From positions 1,865,501 through 1,929,500 of the forward strand of contig JAKSGN010000037.1 in NCBI GenBank assembly GCA_024180945.1: a DNA stretch of 64,000 nt, in the 5' to 3' direction. Of the stretch, positions 35,292-49,500 are shown piece after piece. Both the position numbers and the translations under genes were made by a program. The notes below the pieces were generated by a model. It did not search any database, was not told the DNA's origin, and saw nothing but the letters and a program-made list of their open reading frames with translations. Position 1 is the stretch's first letter. Every line of letters begins with the position of its first letter. The DNA comes from Macrophomina tecta (lineage: Eukaryota; Ascomycota; Dothideomycetes; Botryosphaeriales; Botryosphaeriaceae).

Positions 35292-37355
35292 AAAGAATTT
35301 ATTCTTTATATAGACTAGAAAATAAAAAAATACCTTCTAGGCTCTTAAATAAGTATTTATATTTAAGTCTATACTAAGATACTTTAATCTAGCCCTAGAA
35401 ATAGTTCTAAAAATAGATACTTTAGACTTTATTATATTTAAAATTCTTAGTTAATAGATATAATACTTAGATAGTAAAAGACTTTTATATTCTATAGGTT
35501 ATTACTCTAGGAAAATAACTTCTATAGAGTAAAACTATAGTATAGAAGATAGAAAACTACTAGTAATAATAAAAAGTTTTAAAAAGTTTAGACCTAAAGT
35601 AATTAATTTAAGATAATTTCTTTTTCTTTATATAGATTATACTAATCTACTTTCTTTTAAAAAAGTCTAGATTCTAAACTAAAAATAAGTATATTAGATA
35701 ATTAAATTATTTAAACTTAATTTTAAGATAACCTACTACCCTAGTATTAAGAACTAAAGAGTTAATACTTTAATAAGATAATCTAGAGATCTATCTAAAA
35801 AAAATACCCCTATTCTAAGCTAAGAAAAGTTTAAAATCTCTATACTAAGAATAAGTACTATTAAACTTAAACTAAGAAATAAGATTATATAACTACTTAA
35901 ATAAGACTCACTTATATAAGATATTAAAAATACTCTAAGTACTAAAAAAACTTAGTATTTTAAGATAGATTTAAAATTTTATAAATTTAAAAATAATTTT
36001 CTAGAAATAAATAGTTTAATCTATATTCTAGAAAATCTAGAACTACGCTAAAAAATAAGAAGTAACTAGTATAACTATTTCGCTACTAGATATTCTAGAT
36101 AAGCTACTACGCTTAAGTTAATTATCTAAGACTTTTAGTAGCTCTCTATTTAAAAAGAAATAAGTTATTATATAAAAAACTATAAAATCTACTAATAAAT
36201 AAAGTCTATAAGATACTTACTTTATAGATTTCTTAAACCTCTTAGAATTTTCTAAAGGTATTAGGCTTTTATTTTACTAGACTTTATTACAGGATTATCT
36301 AAGTTACTAAGTAAGAATACTATATTAGTAGTTATAGATTAATTAACTAAAATAGCTTACTTTATTTCTTATTTAGAAATAATAAGCTTAGAAGACCTTA
36401 TATAGTTATACTAAAATTATATTTTTAAGCTATATAAACTATTTAATAATTAAATAACTAATTATAGATTTATTTTTACCTCTAAGTTTATAGAAGACTT
36501 AGCCTATTTACTTAAGATTAAACTTAACTAAAGTATAGTCTTTTATTCGTAAATAGATAGCTAAACTAAATATATTAATATTACTCTAGAATATCTTTGT
36601 ATTTATCTTAATTACTAATAAGATAACTAGGTAGACTATCTTTTTCTTATAAAATTTATATATAATAATATAGTTTTAGCTACTACTAAGGCTATATTTT
36701 TTTTTACTAACTACGGCTTTTATCTAAGATATAAGATTTAATTAAACGAATCTAATATATTCTTAAACTAAAAAGTAGTCCCCTATATAAAATAGCTTTA
36801 AAATCTAGAAGATTATTTAAAAGCTAAGATTTATTAGACTTAAGAATTTATATAAAAATAAGCTAATAAGTATTAATAATTCTCTTTTATCTTTTACTCT
36901 AGCTAATCTATTTAGTTACTTAGAAGATATATATTAACTATATAATCTACTAATAAGCTTAATTTTAAGTAACTTAGTTTCTTTAAAATTAAGAATAAGA
37001 TTTTAAACTATATATATAAACTAAAACTTCTTAGTAGAATATATATTTATTTAGTATTTTATATATTTCTACTAGAATTTATAGTCTAAGACTTTTTTTT
37101 AAATATGTTTAACCTCCGCCGCCGCTAGTTATAGTCGACGATACTACTAAATATTATATAGAAGAAATTCTTAATATTAAAAAAATAAGAAACTATTTTA
37201 AATATCTTATTAAGTAGAAGAGCTATTTAAAACCTACTTAGAAACTTTTAGATATAATTAAAGAGCTTAAGGTCTATAACTACTTTTACTAATAATACCC
37301 GAATAAGCTATAAGCTAAATAGCTTATAGAAACTTACTTAAAAAGAGAAGCCTAC

Positions 37356-38136
37356 TATTATAAATAATACTCCGCCCTAAGATTACTAAGAATTAAGACC
37401 TTTAACTAAAAATTCTAATAAGCTAAATTATCTAGAATAGTCTTTACTAAAAGTCTATAGCCTAGTCTTTTTAGATTTAGGCTAAATCCACGGACTTTAT
37501 AGCTAGAAAACTAGAAAAACTAAGAAATAGAATTTATACTAGGCCGTACCTAGCCTAGTAAATAAGTCTATTTCTCTAAGTACTCTATATTTACCTAGAG
37601 GTTAACCTCTTTAAATAAAATAAGACTTTTAAATAAAAAACTAGACTAGTTACTAAGTAACTTTTATTAAAAAGTACTAGTGCTAGTATTATTTATTTAA
37701 GAAATATTAAATAATATATCTAGACTATCTAGAGAGATATCTAAAAATAAATAAAATATTTAGATTAGTCTCTTAAAGCTAAACTATAGACTTAGAATTT
37801 AATTATTAATTCTTATTATAAATATAATAATCTAGAAGTCCGTAGACTAATAAAAGCATATTTTAATTCTACTTTTAATAAGTTAAGATTAAAATCTATA
37901 TTTATAGCTAAATAGATTTTTATCTAAGTTCTAGCTAGCTATATATATAAGTTTTTTTATTTTCTACTAGATTAGCATTTTAAGTAATTCTATTTTTAAC
38001 TATCTTTAACTTTAAGAAATTTATCTAAGCTTATTTTAAAGATTTCTAAGACTTATAAAGCCTTAAGCTTAATTAAGCTAGGTAATAAGAACTTTATTAA
38101 GATTTAAGTACCTTTATCTAATTTTTATTTATAATA
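37356..38136 (+). repeat. Family D 3' LTR
   Basis: A purine-rich tract (AAAAAGAGAAG) precedes it. It ends TTATTTATAATA and is followed by target copy ATAAT. Confidence 0.8.
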
Positions 38137-38141
38137 ATAAT

Positions 38142-38493
38142 ACTAGTACTAGTATTTCTTAATAAAAGTTATTTAGTAACTATATTAGTTTCTTATTTAA
38201 AAGTTTTATTTTATTTCTAAAGATTAATCTCTAGATAGATATAAAGTACTTAAAAGAAATAAATCTAATCTAAACCCTTAGACCTATTTACTAAACTAAA
38301 TATAGCCTAGTATAGATTTTATTTTTTAGTTTTTCTAGTTTTCTAGCTATAAAGTCTATAGATTTAGTCTAAATCTAAAATAGCTAGACTATAGACTTCT
38401 AGTAAAAACTATTTTAGATAATTTAATTTATTAAAATTCTTAATTAAGAGTTCTATTTCTTAGTAATTCTAGAGTAAAGTATTATTTAAAATA
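38142..38493 (-). repeat. Inverted family D LTR, second part
   Basis: This is the reverse complement of the first ~350 bp of the D LTR, ending with the reversed LTR start (GTATTATTTAAAATA). It completes the piece at 25,108-25,758. Confidence 0.65.
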
Positions 38494-38894
38494 TTTTTTA
38501 AGTATTTTATATCTATTTAGAGATTAATCTCTTAGAATAAAATATAACTTTTAGATAAGAAAATAGTATAGTTACTAAATAACTTTTATTAAGAAATACT
38601 AGTTCTAATATTATTTATTTAAGAGTTATTAAGTAATATATTTAAATTACTTAAAAATTTATCTAAAAATAAATAGTACTTCTAGGCTAGCTTTTTAGAG
38701 CTAAACTATAAACTTAGAAATTAATTATTAGTTCTTTATTATAAATATAATAATCTAGAAGTTTATAAACTAATAAATATATATTTTTATCTTATTTTTA
38801 ATAAGTTAAGATTAAAATCTATATTTATAGTTAAATAGATTTTTATTTAAGTTCTAGCTAGCTATATATATAAGTCTCTTTATTTTCTACTAGA
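38494..38894 (+). repeat. Family D LTR, 3' part (outermost copy)
   Basis: It is in plus orientation and follows the D LTR from TAAGTATT...AGAGATTAATCTC to TTTTATTTTCTACTAG, where it is cut by the A3 LTR at 38,895. It completes 24,867-25,107. Confidence 0.6.
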
Positions 38895-39676
38895 TATTAC
38901 GAATCCTAGAGAAATAAGGGCTTTATAACCCTATAAATAAAAAGTCTATATGGGAAAAGATACCGTAGAAGCTAAAAACCTATAAAAATAGTAGAGCCGT
39001 AATACTAGTGTACTTATATAAAAAATATAGCCTCATAAAAAAACGGCATGTATAGACCTAAATAAGATAGTAGTAAAAGCCTATATAAGAATAATACCTA
39101 TATAGTATAGTAAGACTATAGAAATATTAACTAGGTTAAACTCTCATAGAAAAAAAATATTTTTAAGAAAAAAATTATAAATTCTAGAAACTAGCTTTAG
39201 ACTAAGAGAAACGAATAGAAGAAAGTTAAATAACTTATATAGTCTAAGAAATAATAGTTTAGTAGTATAATACTTTCTTAACTAATATAAAAGTTAAATT
39301 CTAGAAAATAGGCCTTAGCGTCTAAATTATATAAGACCTACTAAGCTTACTAGATAATAAAGAATTATAATTATTCTCTACTATATATAGATAATAAGAA
39401 ATACTAACTATTCTCTACTATTTATAGATTATTATAACTCTTATATAGTATATAAATATACTTCTTAAATAGTACTTTAATCTTTATAGTTAACTTAAAG
39501 TTCTAATATAACTCTATTAGAGGTAATAAGCGTAACGTATATTATATACTAATATATTATATAATTACTACTATTATTTTAATTCTTTACTCTTCTCTTA
39601 TTCTTTAAAATAAATTATTTAACTATCTAATCCTACTAGGCGATTCTAAAGCCTAGTAGAAGAGACCGCTATTATA
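38895..39676 (+). repeat. Family A3 5' LTR (782 bp)
   Basis: It starts TATTACGAATCC and ends CCGCTATTATA. The middle segment differs from that of LTR1/LTR3 and carries ATTATTCTCTACTAT-type duplications (about 39,365-39,430). The terminal hairpin CTACTAGGC/GCCTAGTAG is kept. Confidence 0.85.
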
Positions 39677-41143
39677 CTTTAACTACTATTTTTATAAGAG
39701 AAGGTAGTTCTAAGAAGAAAAATACTTAATAATAAAGTAGTATTACTTAATACTTAATACTAACTAAGTAATATAATAAATAATATTAATATAAATAATA
39801 ATAGTTTTTTATAGCTAACTATAGCCGATCTCTTTTAGATTATTTAAGATATATAAGGCTAGATTAGCGAACTACGTAGATAACTCTAAAAATAGACTAA
39901 CGAGAATACTTAGCTCTATTAATAAATAGGCGAACTTTATAACTAAACTATTTTAATAATTCCTATTCTAGTATTTATTTATACTTTAGTATTAATAATA
40001 ACTTAACCTTCTAATAGAAGTACGAAGACGGCTAAGCTAGATCTATTTTATAATAATTAAAAGAAGCTTTAGATCTTTCTCTTATAACTTAATCTATATT
40101 TCTTTTTTAACTCTAGAGACTTTTCTACTAATAATAAGAAAATAATATTCGCTACTATCTATCTTCGCAATACTATAGTATAGTAGTTTAAGCCCTACCT
40201 TAGAGACTAAATAGAGAAAAACTTAAAAGTACGTAAAGAAAATACTAAGAAAGTCTTTAGTAGCTATAAGTACTTTATAATATAGATTAAGTAAAGCTTT
40301 AAAGATCTTAATAAGATTAATAAGACTTAACGAGCCGTTATAAATATCTACTAGAAGACCTTAGTAGTAAACTATACTATAGAATTCTAAAAGACTACGG
40401 CTTATCTAGATAATTAGTCTAACTATACTCTTATAGACTACTACTACTAAGGCCTTAAAGAAAGAGTTAAAGACTAATTTATAATATAAAATAATTTAAA
40501 GACCCTATATAAGCTTATTAAGCTAGCTATTAAATATAATAACCGCCTCTTCGAGTACTAATTCAAGAAATATAAGATAAACTATAAAGTTAATACTTTA
40601 TAACTAGCGCACCCTAGATATACTTAAAAAGAAGAAGATACTATAGAACTAAATAATATTAACCGCCGAAATAATCTACTAAAGAGGAATAATAACTATA
40701 GAGAAAGAAATAATAACTATAAAAAAATAATATAAAGAATAGATTCTAGAGTAAAAATAAAGATTTAAAAAAGAACTATATATCTACTATAATAAAACCT
40801 AGAAAAAGATATACTACTATCTTAAAAAAGATAAATAGGTCTTAGTTATAATATAAGAATTAAAAAACTAAGAAGTCTCTATAGTTACTAAGTAAGAAAA
40901 CCCCTTTATAGAATTTAATAAATAATATAAAGAAAGCTAAAGCCCTAAGTATTAAAAGCTTAGCTAGATAGTCTACTATAATAATAACTATACTACTTAC
41001 TAGAGTAATAAGAATACTATAGGCTAGTATTCTAAGAAGCTACGATATATTAATATAACTCTTAGAATAGAAAAAAAGCTTATAGAGGCCTTTTCTAATA
41101 ATAAAAACCTAGTTAATAGCGATATAAAAAAACTATATAATAG

Positions 41144-41926
41144 TATAACGGCGGCCTCTTCTACTAGGCTTTAGAGTTACCTAGTAGAGTTAGATAATAG
41201 TAGGGTTTTCCTTAAAAGATAAAAGAAGGGTAAAGAATTAGAACGATAGATAGTAATTACGTAATAAGTCGATATATAGTGCGCATTAGGCTTATTACCT
41301 CTAATAAGTCTGTATTAGAATCTTAAGTTAACTATAAAGATTAAGATACTATCTAAAGAGTATATCTATATACTATATAAGAGTTATATTAATCTATAGA
41401 TAATAGAGAATAGTTAAAATCCTTTATTATTTATATATAGTAAAGAATAATTACGATTTTTCGTTATCTAGCGGGCCTAATAGGTCTTATATAATTTAGA
41501 TACTAAGGCCTATTTCCTAGAATCCGACTTTTATACCGGTTAAGAAAGTATTATACCGCTAGACTATTATTTCTTAGATTATATAAGTTATCCGACTTTC
41601 TCCCGTCCGTTTTTTTTAGCCTAAAGCTAATTTCTAAGATTTATAATTCTTTTCTTAGGAATATTCTTCCCCTATAGAAGTTCGACCTAGTTAGTATTTC
41701 CGTGGTCTTACTATACCGTATAGGTGTTATTTCTATATAGGCTTTCGCTACTACCTTACCCGGGCCCGTATACGCTATTTTTTCTTAAGGCTGTCTTTTT
41801 CGTGTAGATACGCCGGCGTTGCGACTTTATTATTCTTACGGGTTCTTAGCCTCTATAGTATCTTTTCCCGTGCGGGCTTTCTATTTATAGGGTTATAAAG
41901 CCCTTGCCCCTCTGGGGTTCGTAATA
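41144..41926 (-). mobile_element. Solo LTR of family A inside A3 gag
   Basis: It is 783 bp in inverted orientation, from TATAACGGCGG to TTCGTAATA. The flanks are AATAG (41,139-41,143) and GATAG (41,927-41,931). They differ by one base, and the left copy is preceded by T, so the change is a RIP-type TpG to TpA after insertion. The host frame resumes behind it. Confidence 0.8.
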
Positions 41927-43367
41927 GATAGTACTCTAAAATTAAGCACGACTAATAATAAGTTATAGTAAAATAAAGCCACGCTTATAAAAATAACTAA
42001 ATATCTAGCTTAATATAAAGAGATATATCGTATCTATAATAGTCTAGAATTTATAGTTATCTAGATTCTAGATTCTATAATTAATCTCGAAATGTAATAA
42101 TATAAGATATAGTAAGAAAAGATATATATACGCGTTTAGTAAAATAATATCTAGAATTTCTAGAAAGAATTACTACTCGAGATAGCTAATAAACTTATAT
42201 TCTAGCTAGAAAATAAAGTATAAGAAGTATAATAATACTAAAACCTATAGTATTTCCGTAATATAGTCTATACTCTCTATTAGTATAATATAGTAACTAA
42301 AGATAAAAGTACCTTATAATAGATATTCTATAAAAAATATAATATATCTACCTTCTAGTATTAGGTCTAAAATAGATAGATCTACTAGAGAAGACTAATT
42401 AAGTATAAAAAATAGATATAATAGAAAAATATTCTAGTTCTAGTTAAGAAATAAAATAAATATATTTATTACGAAATAATAAAATAATTAATATTAAAAA
42501 TCTAAACGGCTTTTCTAGATAGAGATTCTAGAAGAGGCTATTAAATAAGTTTCTTAATTAAATTATATATATAGCGAATAGAATTATACCTACTAAATTA
42601 AACTTATATTAACTTTTATATATTCTAGTTATATTCTATAGGAAAAAAGTAATAGCTATAATTAATAGTAGTATATAAGGTATATTTATTAATTCTAAGT
42701 TTATTATTAAGAACTAACTACTCTAGTAAGCTAAGAATTATTCTTATTAGCTAAATATAATAGATAGCTTCCTAGTGAAATATAGAAATAGCTAGATATA
42801 AATTAAGATAGAAGAAGTACCCCTTATTATTAGTAACTATTAAAAATAAATTAATCTCGATATAATAATAATCCCTAGATATAATATTATTCTAGAGATA
42901 TTATAGTTAAAGACTTATAAGCTATATATTAGCTAGAAAATAGAGACTATTATATTTTCTAATAAATACTATAGACGCTACCTCGCAACGGTAAGAAGAA
43001 GCTAATAGAGCTAAAAAAAAGCGCTAGAGCTAAAGAGCTAAAGTAAAATCTCTAAGCTAAAATAGTAGAATAATAATATACTTATAGATATTAAGACTAT
43101 TAGCTATTAAGCGCTAAAACTTATAATAAGATAAGGAGGAAAGATCTATATAATTTACGTAAGACCTAGTAAAAATACTAAGTAAAAGACTTTTACTCAT
43201 ATAATATAAAGCCTTATAGATAAGAATAAAAATAGCCTAAAACTAATTAGAGAAGACTATTTCTAAAGGCTTAATAAATAATATAGCTACCTGGACTAAG
43301 TAGGTACTAGTCCCCTTAGATATAAGAGCTATAATAATAAAGATATTTTAGTAGCTAAGAATAGTAT

Positions 43368-44100
43368 TATAACGGTAGCCTCTTCTACTAGGCTTCGGAG
43401 TTACCTAGTAGAGTTAGGTAGCGGTAGGAGTTTCTTTAAAGAATAAGAGAAGGGTAAAGAATTAGAACGATAGGTAGTATTTATATAATAAGTCGGTACG
43501 CGGTGCGCGTTAGGCTTATTACCTCTAATAAGTCTATATTAGAATTTTAAGTTAACTATAAAGGTTAAAATACTATCTAATAAGTATATCTATATACTAT
43601 AAGAAAGCTATAATAATCTAGATTTATATATATTAGATCTTTAGGGTTTAGATCTATAAGACTTAGATCTATATAGATCTAAGATGGACCTCGGTGGGTC
43701 TTACGTGACTTAGGCACTAAGGCCTATTTTCCAAAACCCGACTTCTACCCTAATAAGCGGACGATATATTCGATATTCTCTTATTCGTCCCCCGTGTCCG
43801 AAGTCGGTTTTCTAGATTCGTATTCTTACTCTATAGGTGTCTTTTTCCTGCGGGAACTCAGTTTTGCTATTCTTCCAGGTGGTTACTATACTACGCGGGC
43901 GTCGTTTCTATATGGGCCTCTATTGCTGTCTAGCCTAGGCCCGTACGCGCCATCTTCCCTTAAGGCTAGTTTTTTCATATAGGCGTTTCGGCCGTACGGC
44001 TCTACTACTCGTAAGGGTTTTTAGCCCCTGTGGTGCTTCTTCCCGTGCGGGCTTCCTACCCGTGGGGTTATAAAGCCCTTGTTCTCTAGGGTTCGTAATA
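43368..44100 (-). mobile_element. Solo LTR of family A, less mutated
   Basis: It is 733 bp in inverted orientation, with perfect target copies AGTAT (43,363-43,367 and 44,101-44,105). Its right half keeps many TG and CA steps and is the most G+C-rich family A LTR here. The middle holds a tandem of AGATCT words (about 43,640-43,685) not seen in the other copies. A 62-codon frame at 43,794-43,982 is an accident of the lower mutation load. Confidence 0.85.
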
Positions 44101-46509
44101 AGTATAGACCTTAGCGGAATTATAAGGCTTATTATAAATAAATTAGTATCTATACTAGAATTAAAGATAGTCCTATAGAAATTCTAGAATATACTAAGAA
44201 TATTCTAAGAAAGAGATAAAAAATAACTATAAAAGTATTAGCTATAGAATTATAAGATATCTTTACTTCTAAAAATATAATTTATTTTTAAGCCTATTTA
44301 CTCGTTATCTAAGACTAAGGCTAAAGCATTATAGAAATATATTAATAAAAATCTAAAATAAGAATATATGTAACCCTTATAGTCGCTAGTAGAATACTCT
44401 ATTCTATTTATTTCTAAGAAGAATAGTAAGCTCCGCCTCTATATTAACTACTAATAACTAAATAATATTATAGTTAAGAATTAATACCTACTATCTTATA
44501 TTAATAAATTATAGAATAAGCTTCGTAATACTAAGTTTTTTACTAAGCTAGACTTCTAAGAAGGTTACTACCTAGTTTATATTAAGAAAGATAAAGAATA
44601 GAAAATAATATTCTAAATATAATTTAAATATTATAAGTATATAATAATATCTTTTAGATTTACTAATATATTAGCTATCTTCTAGAGCTTAGTTAATAAT
44701 ACCTTACGTTTATATTTAAATATATTTACCTTAGCTTACCTAGATAATATTCTAATATACTTAGAGATACTTAAGAAATATATTAAGTATATAAAAAAAG
44801 TTCTAAAGGCCTTAAATAAATAAAATCTCTAAGTAGCCCTAGAAAAAAGTAAGTAGTATATATAAAAGATAAAATACCTAGGGTTTATTATTATCCCCGG
44901 ATATATTAGTATAGATAATAAGAAACTAAATATAATTAAAAATTAGCTAATACCGCGAACTATTAAAGAAGTATAATTCTTTCTTAGATATACTAACTTT
45001 TATTAAAAGTTTATTATAAACTACGCTAAGATAGTAGTATCTCTAACTAATATTACTAAGAAAGAATATAGGTTTATATAGAGAAAAAGATAATAATAAG
45101 TATTTAACTTACTAAAGTAAATATTTATAAAAGTACTAGTCCTAGAACTCTATAATCTAGATCTACTAATTATAGTAGAAACTAATACTTTAGACTATAC
45201 TATAGAAGCTATACTTAGTTAGCTAAATAAAAAAAGCTAATTATATTCTATTATCTATTACTTAAGAAAAATAATATCTACTAAGAAAAACTATAATATC
45301 TATAATAAAGAATTCTTAGCTATAGTTATAGCTTTTAAAAAATAGAGATACTATCTTAAAGATACTAAATACTAGGTTATAGTCTACTATAACTATAAGA
45401 ATCTCTTATACTTTACTACTACTAAAGAACTAAACTATTAATAGATTTAATAGATAGAAGAACTAATATTCTATAATATAAAAATTATCTATAGAAAGAG
45501 ATCTAAGAATACTTATATAAATATATAAAATAAACGAGCTAACTATATTAAAGAAAAGCTAGGTTCGTAATCTATAATACTTAATATATAGAAAAATAGA
45601 TCTTTTATACCCGCTAGCTATAGCGGCTAAATTATAGCTATTTATAGCCTAGGATAAATATAGCTTAAAGAAGAATTAGATAACTTACTTATTTTAGTTA
45701 GATTATTTACTCTAGCGATATATCTTAAAGGTAATAAATAGGAATAAAAGCTCTAAAAAGCCTATATAAATAATATAATAGCTTAAAAAATTAAAGAACT
45801 TAAAGATAACCCCTAAGTAACTAGAAATATAGATAGTATAATTTTATTTTTAAAACTAGTCTATATTTTAGTTAAACTATAGAAAGAGCTTATAAAAGAT
45901 ATATATAAAGCCCTAGTATATAGTTATTAAAAAATAGATAAGATAATAGAGTAAATTATAAGAAACTACTACTTCTTAAAGCTTAAAAGAATAGTTTAAT
46001 AAGTAGTCTTATAATATAATTTTTATATTAGAAGTAAGACTACGAGATATATATTCTATAAACTACTTTAGCTACTACTAGTATTAAAGTATTCTTAGTA
46101 ATCTATCTCGCTAAACTTTATTATAGACCTATCTAAGTTAGAAAAACTACTTACTAAAATTAAATATAACTTAATTCTAGTTATTATTAATAGAATAATA
46201 AAGTATATATATTACCTACTATATCTTAAGATAGTAAATACGAAAAAACTCACCTATATATTTCTTAGAATAATTTTTAGTAACTATAGTATTAGAACAA
46301 GTAGTATGCCGGCTTATTTAATAGTAAATAGAATAAATTAGTATATCTAGTAGAGGGAGGCTGTATAGGCTTCTCTTATACCTATCCTATCTACTAGAAT
46401 AAAACGGGTATATAACTTACTTACCTACTAAGATAGGTATACAAGGAGTATAAGATATAACTAAATCTAAAACACTACTAAATTAAATATTTTAATATAC
46501 CCCCTTCAT

Positions 46510-49500
46510 GTACTACCTATTTAGGGAGTAGGTAATAAAAAGAAATAAAGGTAATAGAATAACTAGATAAGTATTAAACTCGTAAACTCGCTTAAAATAG
46601 GCGGTTAGTTTCTAAAATTAAAAGAAATAATAAAATACGTTCTTTATACTATATACTAGTAGTGCTACTAGTATATAGTATAGAGAACGTATAAGTAATA
46701 TTTAAGTAATAACTACAAATACTTAAAAGATTAGGGAAGACTTATATCTAGTTAGATATAAGTTCTTTATTAGCTTAAGTAAGCTATAAGGGTTGCACCT
46801 TATTTTATAAAATAATATAAATAAATAAATACTAATTATAGAGTAGAAAAAGTCTAATAGCTATAACGAAATAAGCGTACTTTTAGTAAAGTAGGGCTTT
46901 AGTAAGACCGTCTACTAGTATTACTACTATAGGCATTTACTAAAGATAAATATTACCTACTTAGGCTTTCTAGCGTAGTTAATAGTAGTATATATCTATA
47001 TAATATAGCTTAGTATTAAGTTTCCTAATACTTTTCTATATAAGCCGAAGCGTTTGCGTATTATCGCACTATATTTTAATTTAGTAGCCTAGATCGAATT
47101 ACACTCCTCTAAAAAGGTATTTTTACTAGAAGTATTACTTAGCGGCTTCTAATAAGATAAGAAACTTAGCTTTAATAGTTAAAGTTATAATAGTAGGCTG
47201 CTTAATAGCCTTCTAATTAATAGCTACTCTAAATATAGTAATAATCGAGCCTTAGTAGCTATAGCGCGTGTTTAGATTATTAGTAAATACTATATTACTA
47301 CTAATAATAAAGATATTATTTTCGTTCTTATAGTTACCCTAAAAGAATAAGGCGAGCTTCTTAGTTTTTACTAAATAGCTAAGAAGCCTTTAGAAGAGCT
47401 TAAGATAGCGAAGAGATAGATTAGTAAGATAAGATAATAGTACGAAATAGGCGTACGTAATATCTACCCTTATACTAGTAACCGTAAATTATACTAAGCT
47501 AATTCTACTTTAATAAAGATAAATATCTTACGCGCTTATATATATACCTTGGTTTGCTTAAAGCACTTTATCTAAAGAAAATAGTATTAAAGAAAAGTAA
47601 TTTTTACTAATACTATAGCAAGTAATAAGGCTAGAGATATATAATTTCTAGAAGAGCTATAAGAGCCTCTACTCTCGGTTCCTTATAATATATAAGGCTA
47701 GAAACTATTATACTTCTCCTAGAATTCTTATCTCGTAGTGTTTAAGTAGGTCTTCTTAGAAAGCGTTTATAAAAGGTTTATCTCGCTTATAGTATACTAT
47801 AATAACGTTATCTATAAAGAAGAAGACGAACAGGCAATCGTTTAAGTATAGATAAAAAGTATTAGATACCTAAGTTAAACTAAGCTCTTTTAAGAATTTA
47901 TAGAAGTACCGTTACTAGAGAGCTAATAACTTCTTAAGGCTATAAAGTGCTTAAAGTAAACGAAGAATTTAGTCTTATTTAAGCTTTAGTTCTTCTAGAG
48001 GTTAATAGTATATCTTTTCCTTAAGTAGAATATAAGAAAATATATTTATAACGTTATACTAGCGCATTTCTAAGTTAAAAGTGTAGATTATAGTAATTAG
48101 GGCTTAGAAAATCTAAAAGGCAAGAATAGCTATATAAGTATTCTACTAAGTAGCCTAAAGGTCTCCTCTTATATAGATATATGCCTTAACCTTAGTAAGC
48201 TAGTCGTGTTTATTAAGCTTATACTTAAATACCTAGATAAGTAGTATTATATTCTTATTAAGGCTTTTCGCTTTACTAAGTACCGCTATCTACTATACCC
48301 CCTTACTTTAAAGTTTCTAGAGTTCTGTTTAAATTACCTCTAGTAGGTAGGTTTTTATTAGGTAGTTAAAGATATTCTTATAGAAACGAGGTTTAGATAG
48401 TAGTTAATCTTAGTAAATATATAGTAGGCCTATAGGCGATGCTTACACTTTTACTATAGTAGATTCCTAGAAAGATACAAGAAAAGATATAAATAGTATT
48501 TAGTAACTAAATATATTATTATAAATTAACGTAATATACGTATCTTTACGTAAGTTATGAGTTTTTAATCTGTAGATAATTAGGTTTAAATTAATATCTA
48601 CTATAATATTACATTCTCTTAGGGTATGGTTTTCTCTAGTAGCACCTAGATTAGGTAGATTCTCGTATTAGACTAGTATAAGCTAGCCGAGTCCTCGTAA
48701 TTATTAATTCTATTAATCTTTACCCCCTAAGCCTTAAGAGGCTAAGCCTTAAGAGGCTTATTATTAGACTAGAGTAGATCGATCTAGTAATATATAATCT
48801 AAAGAATCTAGTATTTATTTATTATAAATTAAGCCTACTTATAGGCTGCTTTTCGTATACTATTCGCATACTAGGTCTTTACTAGTTAATTCTAAAGGGC
48901 TTAGTAGATAATTTAGTTATACTTCTTATACTTAGGCACCTAGGTAGCTACTTTAAGTCTCTAGAGTTTCTTAAGTTAATTAAATTAGAGCCGGTAATAG
49001 CTTATTACTAAGGTTAAAGAAGACCTTAGATTTCTAATCTAAGAGAATAATCTCCTTTTTATAAAGCGTAATATAAGAAATAACTATCTCTTACTTTTAA
49101 TTTTACTTCTATTGCTATAGAGTAAGTATCTTTTCTAGATTATCTAGAGAGAACTTACTAGATTTATTAAAGATAATATTTTTTAAGTGTACTACTCGGT
49201 TCTTTAGAGAATACTAGATTCTATAGATATTAGTAAAGTTATATCTAACTAAATATTCGATAAGGATACGTTTATCTAGCTTATTACTACGTAGAATATT
49301 CTTTAGTAGTAAGTAGGCTTTATAACTATAAACTCGAAGATAAGCTACTTTTAGCTTCTTACTATAGATACGCTTAAATATTATTTTCTAATAGTAGCGC
49401 TTTATTAGAGTTTTATTATAGATATAGACTACTACCTTAATAATTTTAGGCTATAGGTGCTTAGGTAGGTTAGTACTAACTCGTAATAATCTTACTTTAA

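Larger units (their letters stand above)
26563..37355 (+). pseudogene. Family D gag-pol remnant with chromodomain
   Basis: Gag carries a zinc knuckle at about 27,631-27,690 whose spacing fits CX2CX4HX4C, with Cys now Tyr. Protease is at about 28,010-28,080 (AILDFSTIIVFMD, from an ALxDSGAT-like site). RT runs about 28,780-29,290 with FYINYYSLN, NLRNIFNLIRI, FINNILIYL and KFTNFYQQFI. The frame is cut by copia-1 in the linker before RNase H and resumes at 35,292. RNase H continues (KTDTLDFII near 35,415) and the integrase region lies at about 36,050-36,750. A chromodomain lies at about 37,170-37,290 (YYIEEILNI, KYLIK, with Trp positions changed to stops). CG-containing DNA near 37,110-37,135 kept its bases because it lacks CA/TG. 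It is inactive. Confidence 0.85.
25759..38136 (+). mobile_element. Ty3/gypsy family D chromovirus, full length, split by copia-1
   Basis: LTRs are 25,759-26,562 (804 bp) and 37,356-38,136 (781 bp), flanked by ATAAT (25,754-25,758 and 38,137-38,141). Removing the Ty1/copia insert (29,437-35,291 plus one copy of AAAGA) restores a continuous pol frame across the junction. The coding order is gag, protease, RT, RNase H, integrase, chromodomain. It inserted into the inverted D LTR described separately. Confidence 0.85.

Noticed and set aside
43794..43982. 62-codon ATG frame in the AT-rich region
   Set aside because: It lies entirely inside a solo family A LTR and reads LTR sequence shared with non-coding copies; it is open only because this LTR is less mutated.
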